DNA of 61,372 bases from Lachnospiraceae bacterium (GTDB lineage: Bacteria; Bacillota; Clostridia; Lachnospirales; Lachnospiraceae). This document shows positions 25,207-33,119 of the stretch, piece by piece; position 1 is the first letter of the stretch, and every line of letters begins with the position of its first letter. The DNA lies in assembly GCA_024682075.1 (NCBI GenBank), contig JAIKZQ010000041.1, positions 1 to 61,372 on the forward strand. Reading direction: 5' to 3'. The position numbers were made by a program, and so were the translations under genes. The notes beneath the pieces are model-generated. The model saw nothing but the letters and a program-made list of their open reading frames with translations, did not search any database and was not told the origin of the DNA.

Positions 25207-27202
25207 CGTTAAAAATTTCCTCTCGTTCAAGGTTCAGTCCGTCTATGAACCTGAATGGTGAATAAACATGATCACCCTGATCATTGAGCGGGATCTTATA
25301 GTTCTCTCCCGTTTCGAAAGTATATAATGCGTTGCTCTGAGGGCGGATACCGTAATTCAGGTGATATTCCCTGTCAGAGGCGGTATCCTCGATAAGGGTT
25401 ATGTGATAGCTTTCAGTCCATTTCGAAAGCTTTTCAAGCATCTTGTTGATGCTCCTTAAATGAAGCTGAAGAACGGGAATGTCGGATTCGGAATCGAATT
25501 TCTTCGCTTCCAGCTGCATCAGATAGTTCCTGCCTCTGCAGTGTGAAACGATGTTGCTGACGAATTCGGCAAAACGGCTCATGTCAAAAGAGAGTTCTTC
25601 AACATTCTTCCTCATCGCCTCGTTATAGCCATCGATGCTCTGTTCAAGATTCCGCTTCTTAAGCCATAAAAGCATAAGAACTGCAGCTACTAAGAAGCAC
25701 GCCATGAACAGTACCGAGAAAACTATTCCCTTCCAGCTGCCGTAACCGTATTTCCAAATGAACAGAGCTCCGGGAATGCACGAAAGAATAATGCCTGCCA
25801 GAAGCAAAACTCCGATGCAGCCGGCTATGGGCTTTTCCATTCTCTCGTTCATCGCGCCAACTACTTCTTTTGCTGCTTCCTCTGACCTTTCGTTCGTCCG
25901 GTTCTTGATAGAAGACAGTTCGGTCTGCATGTGGATGATATCATCGAAAGTATTCGATAATTCAAGCTCCATTTCACGCCTGTCGTACTTATCTACATTC
26001 TTGATGTCGGAATCTTCATATCTGCAATAACTTCTCACGGCAACAGAAGATTCATCCAGTGCTCTTTCCGACTGGATGTAAATATGCTTGAGGCTTTTCT
26101 CGGAACCACTCCTTAATGCCTTCCACATCTTCTTTTCTTCCAGCATGCTCGAAGGGCAGAAAGGAAACGATTCGTAATTTACCCTGACTCCGGATTCATC
26201 AACCATTTCGGGAGAAACCGGCACGCTCATTTTGTAAGGAGGGGCGGGATGCTTATCGGACATCCTTCTTTCTATTTCGGAGCGAATCTCTCTTTCGATG
26301 TAATTCTTGCATCCCCTAAGCTGTTCAACCTTATCCTGGAAACATTCTTTCATATCTTCAAGATTGAACGATGCTTTCACGTTGTAAATGCGATATGCCT
26401 GGAGTGAACTCGGAGAAATATCCTCTCTTGCCATCAGCATTACACATGTCCAGAAATTGAACATGTCTGCTTCCTTCTGTATCTTGCCCTGGGAGAAATA
26501 ATCATAGACAAGAAATCTCGTTGAAGCGGCATATCTGTTTCTGCGGCAAAAATCCGTGCTCTCCTCGGTTTCCTTTCTGATCACGCACTTAGCCTTCGTA
26601 TCTTCGCGAATGCTCTTGGGCTCAGCATTTTTGAGCGTGATAAATATGACTTCGCTTGGAGCAACTCCATCGAAATCATATTTATGAACCAGTTCGTTAT
26701 ATTTCGCCCTGTCTTCTTCGGACTGTTCCGGCTTGAAGATCTTCCTTGGGACGGACCTGTCATCATCCTCATCACGAATGATCGTAGGAATGAACTTCAG
26801 CTCAGGAGAAGGAACTCCTCCCAGCATCTGTGACAAGCGGATAAGAGGAACGGGACTTTCCTCTACGGGAACAAAAATATCGGAATCATTATCTCCAAAT
26901 TGTTCCCTATTCTTGCTCAGAATTTTTTTCCTGCTGTTCAGGAGATAGTCATAGGGATTCGTAGTGGAGTAATCATAACTTCCGTCCTCTTCCAGATTCA
27001 AAGAGCGAACCACAACAGCTCTCCACTGCTTCTTGCCCTCTATGAGATCGGTTAGCCCGGGGAGTGCTGTCGTGACATCCTCCCCGAACTCCTTCCATTC
27101 ACAGCATCCTGCATTTCCGGACTGAAACAATTCGACAAAAAGGGGATAATAATCCTGGAACTCCTTCATCATATTATGATTCTGGATTATCACTGAATAC
27201 AT
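25199..27202 (-). CDS. Two-TM protein of unknown function, 667 residues
   Basis: No family is recognised. Two strong hydrophobic helices (about 455-520) are separated by a short loop. The N-terminal ~440 residues and the C-terminal ~150 residues would lie on the same, probably cytoplasmic, side. The segment before the helices (about 390-450) looks coiled coil. The ATG at 27202 lies two bases after the stop of the tubulin-like gene, and the C-terminus overlaps the next start, so it is tightly coupled to both. I infer a structural membrane component of the secretion-like machine. Confidence 0.7.
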   Translation of the reverse strand: MYSVIIQNHNMMKEFQDYYPLFVELFQSGNAGCCEWKEFGEDVTTALPGLTDLIEGKKQWRAVVVRSLNLEEDGSYDYSTTNPYDYLLNSRKKILSKNREQFGDNDSDIFVPVEESPVPLIRLSQMLGGVPSPELKFIPTIIRDEDDDRSVPRKIFKPEQSEEDRAKYNELVHKYDFDGVAPSEVIFITLKNAEPKSIREDTKAKCVIRKETEESTDFCRRNRYAASTRFLVYDYFSQGKIQKEADMFNFWTCVMLMAREDISPSSLQAYRIYNVKASFNLEDMKECFQDKVEQLRGCKNYIEREIRSEIERRMSDKHPAPPYKMSVPVSPEMVDESGVRVNYESFPFCPSSMLEEKKMWKALRSGSEKSLKHIYIQSERALDESSVAVRSYCRYEDSDIKNVDKYDRREMELELSNTFDDIIHMQTELSSIKNRTNERSEEAAKEVVGAMNERMEKPIAGCIGVLLLAGIILSCIPGALFIWKYGYGSWKGIVFSVLFMACFLVAAVLMLLWLKKRNLEQSIDGYNEAMRKNVEELSFDMSRFAEFVSNIVSHCRGRNYLMQLEAKKFDSESDIPVLQLHLRSINKMLEKLSKWTESYHITLIEDTASDREYHLNYGIRPQSNALYTFETGENYKIPLNDQGDHVYSPFRFIDGLNLEREEIFNDE

Positions 27203-27204
27203 TA

Positions 27205-30200
27205 TCACTTACCCTGTGTAAAAGCCTTTGTACGCTTTCTGAGATCAAGTGCAGCCTGTCTCATACCGGCATCTTCAATCTTGTCTGCGATCATCGAAGA
27301 TACGGTAGTGAACAGATAATCGCTTGCAAACTTCTTAACGTTTTCACTCTCCTTGGCCAAATTAGCAAGAAGTCTTTCATAATGCTCCGTATAGAATTCG
27401 GTAAGTGTTTCAGATAATTCATTTTCCGAACAGAATGATCTGAGGACTTTCTCTGTCTCTTCCATCACGACCGTTGTCATCCTAATGGCATCCTCATCAT
27501 CATATTGTTCTACCCTCACGGATTTCCTGTACTTAAACGGGAAATCGAAAATGCTTCGTGATTCCGGCTTGGAGTCATCCGGATCATCGGGGAATTCGAA
27601 TGTATTACATTTAACGACCAGATCGTTATCTGTCTTTCCGGCGCCTCTGTAAAGCTCCTTTTCAATCTCTTCTCTCACGTAGTCAAGGATCCTGTCAGTC
27701 AGTTCAGGGAAGATGGCAAGAGCATCAAGCACTTCATCGAAGCGGTCGCACTCGGTTCCATTGGATACGATGAGCTTGTCACCGTCTGCCACGTCCTTGT
27801 TGATGATCTTCTGATTGACTATCCTGAAATGTTTTCTGTTTTCAGTCACGGCAGACAAATTGAAAATCCCTTCAACGAATCCCCAGAAGAATGCAGCATA
27901 TACCCTGTTATACTGTCTCTCCTGATTATCATCATCAAGATCGGGCATCTTGGTTACAATATGCCACCATCTGTCGATATGAGGGGTGATCACAAGGCTT
28001 CTGGAAGGATCGGGATAGATCTTACTGACCAGCTCATAATATGCCTTGTAATATTCACCCGAATTGCTGTCATGAGTCTGTCCCTTTTTGGGCGGAGCGA
28101 ACTTGCTCAGATCATTTGCCCTAAGGCCGTAGAACGACTTATAGAACAGGATCTGGTTGATGGGAATATCATCATCAGGCTCACCACCATTTTGCTTAAG
28201 CAAATTATCAACAAGCTTCGATCTGGGCGAATCATCCTTGGGATTAAGTTCAGGATTATATGTGCAGGAAAACAGCGGATCCTTCTCCTCACCGATTTGC
28301 CTTTCAATAAACGGAGCAGCCAAATTCCAGGCTTCATTAATCACATCTTCAACATACTTCCTTATCTCTTCTTCATTAACAATCCCGGCCTCATATTCAG
28401 CTTCTCTTTCAATTGCAGTCAGCACATCCATGTTGACTTCGCTGCCGTAGATCTGTACAAGCTCATTCTCATAGAAGCCTATGATGCCCTTATCAAACAG
28501 ATTCTGGAAATACGATCCGTCATCGGACTTGACCTTAAGTTTTGCATAAGCCCTTATCCTGTCGTAAATGGACTTGCAAAGCTTGGGATCCAACTCCATG
28601 ACGCCTCCGGTATAAGGAAGGTTCTCAAGCATGCTCTGCAGGCACTTTCTGGATGCGCAGACATATCTTGCAGCCTGTCCGGACTGATACTCATATCTGC
28701 CCTCTATCTCCCTGATCTCTCTCTGCATTCCGGTGATCTTGCTCTCAAATGAATCGAAGAAATTCTCATATGCTGAGATGATTCCACTCACATAAGAAAG
28801 ACCTTCTTCAAGAACGGCGAGCCTGATGGAAAGTTCCTTATCCTTATCGATAGCGGTAAGAAAGTCCTGGCATCCGGCCTTGGTGGATTCAAGTCCGGCG
28901 CTGAGACGCTTTTTCATCCTGTCCATGAAGGTTGCTTTTCTGTTTGTAATGCTGTATTCGGAATCCGGAGTATCCTCATTTCCGTCACCGAAATAATCCT
29001 CAAGGAAGCTGTCGATATATTCAGAATTATTGGAATCAATATCGCTTTTGGTCTTCTTGATATCGGTAAGGATACGCTGTTTCACCTGATACAGGTAATA
29101 TCTGATAGCACAGGGATGAAGGAAATTACCCTCAGAGGATTTCATGTACTTCTCAAGTACAAAATCCTTCTGATCATCACTGACCTCATCTTCTTCACCG
29201 GAGTGGAAGATCGAATATGCGATCGCTGAAGAAGCGGTCGAGACATACTTCCTTACCTTCTTCTGATAATCCATCAGATCCTGATAAACATCGATGAACT
29301 TGGGATACACATCATCATAAACATCTTCAGTCGCAGGATTGATGCTGTTGATTGCATCGGCTATTGCGGAAGAATCGAGGCTGTCTGCACCTGCTGCCCT
29401 GCAGTCCGCTGCAATCTTATTCTTCAGTGCAGCCATGTACTTGTCATAATTCTTCTCTTCTTTCTTATTTGACTCGGAAAAGACTATGCAGGAATCAATA
29501 ATGACATTTGCGAAAGGAACCTTATTCTTCGCATTATTCTCAACGGAATTGATATAACTCGAAGCCCTGTCTCTGTCCGGAACATGCACGCCGTTCCTGC
29601 GCTTCTCGGCATCCTGCTTCTTCAGATTCTTGAACTCGCGGTCGAACATGAGCCAAATTGAAGAAGTGGTCTCCTTGGCCCAGTTAAGTGCGATATATCT
29701 TCTTACCGTATCCGTAGGATAAGTAAGGAGCGAGGTTCCGGCTCCGGCATATCTGTTTCTGCCCTTTTCCTTGGCAAGCTTACGGATGGTATTATCCTCC
29801 GATGAGTTGCTCCTCTTGTTCATGGGACCGATGGACTGGGCATAGATACAGTTTGCGGCATGCTCAAGATACTCATCAAATGAGTTCAGTGTCTCATCGT
29901 TGATATTTTTAGCATCAAAGAGGAAACAGAAGTCAAAGGGTCTTACGTTATATTCTTCATACTCTTCGGATGCAACACCCGGGAATTCAACTCTGACAGT
30001 ATCCTGATACTTCTTGGAAAGAGTAGCATCACCCTTCATCAGGAATGCATCAATCTCTCTCAAGGTAGCATAAGCATTGCTCTTAAGGTTATTCTGCTCA
30101 GCATGTCCTTTGATTACGCCATAAAAGATCTCGGGAAGCAGGAAGAACCCCCTGGTGATATTTGCACTCTGGTGGAATCTGGTCGCAAGGAAATTTCTGA

Positions 30201-30684
30201 TATAAAGTGCAACAGGAAGAATGAGTCCGGATCCTGTACCACCCGCCAAAGAACTAACGATAATAACACGAAGAGCCTGCTGATAATCACTTCCGTCAAG
30301 CTTATAAAGGCTCTCAATAGCCTTATGGAGTTCTTCCATCTTGCCCGCACGGACCGCAGTCTCGAAAGCAAGTCTGGACACGGCACGCACCTGTCCTGCA
30401 CCCTCGGTGAGAGTCTTGCTGTTAAGAATTGCATTTACAGGGAACCAGTTATCCCTTGCGTGTGTATCTATGTCCAGATATTCTCCGACGGAAAGTTTTG
30501 TTGAAGTCTGGATGGTATAAACAAAAGGATTCTGCTCACGTATTGTCCTGAGTTCGTTCACATCGGTATCGAATACAGCAAAGGCAATCCTCTGTCTCTG
30601 TTCCTCAGTGACCATCTTGGATACGCGAAGTGCCACTTCAGATCCTTTTCCTCCCAATCCGACGATCAGAGTAGGTGCGTTCAT
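27205..30684 (-). CDS. Large tubulin/FtsZ-like GTPase, 1159 residues
   Basis: The N-terminus LIVGLGGKGSEVALR fits the glycine-rich first phosphate loop of the tubulin superfamily. SSLAGGTGSGLILP near residue 150 is the tubulin signature (G/A)GGTGSG that binds GTP phosphates. The size fits the Tubulin_2-type family of large prokaryotic tubulin-like proteins rather than FtsZ (about 350-400). The rest is long, helical and charged with possible coiled coils (about 620-720), and has no membrane segment. TAGGAGGAAATAGAT precedes the ATG. The family is known next to vWA genes, and a role in membrane remodelling has been proposed. Here it sits between the vWA gene and the FtsK-type motor and could assemble or position the machine. 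Confidence 0.85.
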   Translation of the reverse strand: MNAPTLIVGLGGKGSEVALRVSKMVTEEQRQRIAFAVFDTDVNELRTIREQNPFVYTIQTSTKLSVGEYLDIDTHARDNWFPVNAILNSKTLTEGAGQVRAVSRLAFETAVRAGKMEELHKAIESLYKLDGSDYQQALRVIIVSSLAGGTGSGLILPVALYIRNFLATRFHQSANITRGFFLLPEIFYGVIKGHAEQNNLKSNAYATLREIDAFLMKGDATLSKKYQDTVRVEFPGVASEEYEEYNVRPFDFCFLFDAKNINDETLNSFDEYLEHAANCIYAQSIGPMNKRSNSSEDNTIRKLAKEKGRNRYAGAGTSLLTYPTDTVRRYIALNWAKETTSSIWLMFDREFKNLKKQDAEKRRNGVHVPDRDRASSYINSVENNAKNKVPFANVIIDSCIVFSESNKKEEKNYDKYMAALKNKIAADCRAAGADSLDSSAIADAINSINPATEDVYDDVYPKFIDVYQDLMDYQKKVRKYVSTASSAIAYSIFHSGEEDEVSDDQKDFVLEKYMKSSEGNFLHPCAIRYYLYQVKQRILTDIKKTKSDIDSNNSEYIDSFLEDYFGDGNEDTPDSEYSITNRKATFMDRMKKRLSAGLESTKAGCQDFLTAIDKDKELSIRLAVLEEGLSYVSGIISAYENFFDSFESKITGMQREIREIEGRYEYQSGQAARYVCASRKCLQSMLENLPYTGGVMELDPKLCKSIYDRIRAYAKLKVKSDDGSYFQNLFDKGIIGFYENELVQIYGSEVNMDVLTAIEREAEYEAGIVNEEEIRKYVEDVINEAWNLAAPFIERQIGEEKDPLFSCTYNPELNPKDDSPRSKLVDNLLKQNGGEPDDDIPINQILFYKSFYGLRANDLSKFAPPKKGQTHDSNSGEYYKAYYELVSKIYPDPSRSLVITPHIDRWWHIVTKMPDLDDDNQERQYNRVYAAFFWGFVEGIFNLSAVTENRKHFRIVNQKIINKDVADGDKLIVSNGTECDRFDEVLDALAIFPELTDRILDYVREEIEKELYRGAGKTDNDLVVKCNTFEFPDDPDDSKPESRSIFDFPFKYRKSVRVEQYDDEDAIRMTTVVMEETEKVLRSFCSENELSETLTEFYTEHYERLLANLAKESENVKKFASDYLFTTVSSMIADKIEDAGMRQAALDLRKRTKAFTQGK

Positions 30685-30701
30685 ATCTATTTCCTCCTAA
30701 A

Positions 30702-32852
30702 TTATTGCTTTTTCTTTTTCTTATTTGAACTATTTACATTTTGATCCAGATAGCAGGTGTACTTCATATTCTTGGTTTCCGTCACTATCTTGGATGAGGC
30801 GTTGATCTTAAACTTCTCTTTATTGCCCTTTTGAACCTTCTTACCGCCTATCTTCACATCTCTTCCGGCAAAGCTGTTGGTGTTGACCACCTCTATGAAG
30901 TCGCTACCCAAGGCTTTCAGCTTCAGTCGTGTGGAGCCCGATGTATCGCATTTTGCTGAGCCCCTTTCAGCGATATACGGACATATTGAAGTGAATCGGT
31001 TTTTTTTCATAAGCCCCTTATCATTAGTAGGCTTAGAATCATAATCGGTCGGTTCTTTATATATCCTCGGGTATTTCTTCAGTGCTTTTGGCAGGTACTT
31101 CTTAATTCCGGGTATGTATCCGAGGATCAGGAAGAATATTCCCAGTCCTATCATGATCTTCTTCATCAGCTCTGCGTGCTGTTCCCACCAGGGTCTGTCA
31201 TCAACCATCCGGGCTCTGTCATGGAAACTTCCGCTCCAGCAATCGTCACCGCTCTGGACCAGGCTTTCGAGCTTGTAGATCGCATCCTTGTATGTATCGC
31301 CTTCCGGCTTATCACCCACAATATAAGGCGTCACATATAGCGATCCGGGTTCATCGCCCTTTTCCCAGTTGAGACCTATCCGTTCATCGGTCCCGGCTTC
31401 AAGACTGAGGTTCGTATCGAAGAGCTGCCATTCCTCGGAAGTAAACTCTCTTCCGTCGAGCATCGCATGTATCTCTATCGGTGTCGCAGGCTGTGTCAGT
31501 CCGTCAGAATCCACATGGAATTCCGGATCATTGACCCTCTCGAACGTGATCGGCTTGTTCCGGAAGACCTTGAAGTCAAGTTCCGTTGATACCGTGTGAT
31601 ACTTCAGGTATGTGGCATCCACATCTATCTGATACAGACCCTCTTCAACGGTTATCCTGTCTCCGTTGGAATACTGTCTTCCGTCACTTAGTCCGTCATG
31701 ATATATCTGTGCTTCATAGGAGACCTCACCGAGAAGATCCGATTCTCCGACCGGCTCGTCCGTGCCTTGCTTGACGAATGCGAATTTCAGTATGTAATCG
31801 CCGGCAGGAACACCATCATTGTAGGGAATGAGCATTCCCTCTTCCGTCTCGAGAAAGGCCATGATCTCAACGGCGGGTTTGTAATAGATCTCAAGTGTCT
31901 TGGCATTGTTTACCTCGACCTTATATTCGCCGGGATCATACAAGCCTCTGAATGTCGCTATGCTTCCTTCAAGCCCTCTGTCTATGATCGGGTCCTGGGC
32001 ATATGCCGCTGTAGTAGTGGATGCGACTTCGCTGTAAATTACCGTGACCGGATTACCCGTATAGGATACCGAGCTTCCGTCCGGCGCCGTCAGTCCGTTT
32101 ATCGAAACGTTCCCGCCCTGTGCGAAGACTATGAGTTCCGACATTGGGATATCGAATTCGAAAGTCCCTTTATTGGCATTTACTTCAAGCCTGTCATAGT
32201 CGAAGACTCTGGAGCAGATGCTTGTTACTCTTGAAAGTATCTGGTCATTGGTCTGTGCATGTTCATAATAGATATGCTCTGCTGGATTCTCGGAAATAGC
32301 GGATGCATTGGGACCCATTCCGAGGAATATGACATTGATGTCACTACTCTTTGCCGCGAAGAACTTATCTATATCATCAGTCGTGGTATTGCCATCATTA
32401 AACATTCCGTCTGTAAGGATGACCAGCCACTTCTCATCGGAATTATCCCTGACCAGGTCGTTGTACGCGGTCTGTACGCTGGAAAAAGGCGTGTTGCCGT
32501 CTCTGGTCACCAGGTTGTGGACCTTTTCGACATTTGCCTCAGCGCCTGCACTTCCGTTAAGAGTGAGTCTGGGCTTGGGACTGTTACCGGGATCGAAATC
32601 ACTCATGAAATACACGTTCATGGTGTCATTTACTCCCAGCATCGCCGCAAACACTTCCAGTGAATACTTGGCCTTGCACCATGTATCCATCTTCTGTCCA
32701 TTTTCTGCGACGATCATACTTCCGGAGTCATCATACACGACATATATGGCTCTTGTGGGCATCTGCTCGGCAGCTTGTATTCTCGTGGGAATCAGATTGA
32801 GAATCAGAGTAAATAGAATTAGAAAACTGACAATATTATGAAACTTTCTCAT
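30702..32852 (-). CDS. Secreted, membrane-anchored vWA domain protein, 716 residues
   Basis: The ATG at 32852 has GGGGG just upstream and yields a classical signal peptide (residues 1-28, cut near IQAAEQ); the frame extends 16 codons upstream without an RBS. The vWA domain follows at once: Asp41-x-Ser43-x-Ser45 in DDSGSM and LTDGMFND complete an intact metal-ion-dependent adhesion site. Beta-rich domains of about 300 residues come next, then a membrane helix near 560-580 and a Lys-rich cytoplasmic part ending in KKKKKQ. It is the first gene of the block, 17 bases before the tubulin-like gene. I infer an outward-facing sensor or assembly factor linked through its tail to the cytoplasmic machine. 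Confidence 0.87.
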   Translation of the reverse strand: MRKFHNIVSFLILFTLILNLIPTRIQAAEQMPTRAIYVVYDDSGSMIVAENGQKMDTWCKAKYSLEVFAAMLGVNDTMNVYFMSDFDPGNSPKPRLTLNGSAGAEANVEKVHNLVTRDGNTPFSSVQTAYNDLVRDNSDEKWLVILTDGMFNDGNTTTDDIDKFFAAKSSDINVIFLGMGPNASAISENPAEHIYYEHAQTNDQILSRVTSICSRVFDYDRLEVNANKGTFEFDIPMSELIVFAQGGNVSINGLTAPDGSSVSYTGNPVTVIYSEVASTTTAAYAQDPIIDRGLEGSIATFRGLYDPGEYKVEVNNAKTLEIYYKPAVEIMAFLETEEGMLIPYNDGVPAGDYILKFAFVKQGTDEPVGESDLLGEVSYEAQIYHDGLSDGRQYSNGDRITVEEGLYQIDVDATYLKYHTVSTELDFKVFRNKPITFERVNDPEFHVDSDGLTQPATPIEIHAMLDGREFTSEEWQLFDTNLSLEAGTDERIGLNWEKGDEPGSLYVTPYIVGDKPEGDTYKDAIYKLESLVQSGDDCWSGSFHDRARMVDDRPWWEQHAELMKKIMIGLGIFFLILGYIPGIKKYLPKALKKYPRIYKEPTDYDSKPTNDKGLMKKNRFTSICPYIAERGSAKCDTSGSTRLKLKALGSDFIEVVNTNSFAGRDVKIGGKKVQKGNKEKFKINASSKIVTETKNMKYTCYLDQNVNSSNKKKKKQ

Positions 32853-32915
32853 AATACCCCCTGAGGATAAAAGATTTGTGACTAAATGCCACTTTTTCAC
32901 GTCTAAAACGTATAA

Positions 32916-32944
32916 ATTTTATCATAAATCAACAACACTGTAAA
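32916..32944 (-). promoter_or_regulatory. Promoter of the vWA-tubulin-FtsK block
   Basis: On the minus strand TTTACA (32944-32939), a 17-base spacer and TAAAAT (32921-32916) form a good sigma-A promoter with a leader of about 57 bases before the vWA start. Further upstream, CCACTA-tatg-TAGTGG at 33002-33017 is a perfect 6-bp inverted repeat that could bind a regulator; this is speculative. I see no other gene in the 267 bases between 32852 and 33120. Confidence 0.65.
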
Positions 32945-33059
32945 TTGTTTGGGCCCCCAAAACGCCGTGCTGTCCTATCTTGTTCCACATCATGTAGTAT
33001 TCCACTATATGTAGTGGCAGGCTGGTTCATGATGCCCAAGACATCCGGATGAAAGCCAT

Positions 33060-33097
33060 CAAAAAACAAAGGGAACAGCCCCTTAAGTGCTGTTCCC
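33060..33097 (-). terminator. Terminator of the 849-residue secreted protein gene
   Basis: On the minus strand GGGAACAGC (33097-33089) pairs perfectly with GCTGTTCCC (33079-33071) around a 9-base loop and is followed by TTTGTTTTTTG. It starts about 20 bases after the stop codon at 33120 and separates this gene from the vWA-tubulin block. Confidence 0.85.
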
Positions 33098-33119
33098 TGT
33101 TTGGAATCAAATAATCATT

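Noticed and set aside
27829..28752. Plus-strand open frame of 307 residues
   Set aside because: It is antisense to the tubulin-like gene, whose frame is continuous and motif-bearing; this frame has no supporting signal.
1..33000. Prophage or integrative element boundaries
   Set aside because: I found no integrase, transposase, tRNA attachment site or flanking direct repeat, so transfer of the accessory block is plausible but not shown.
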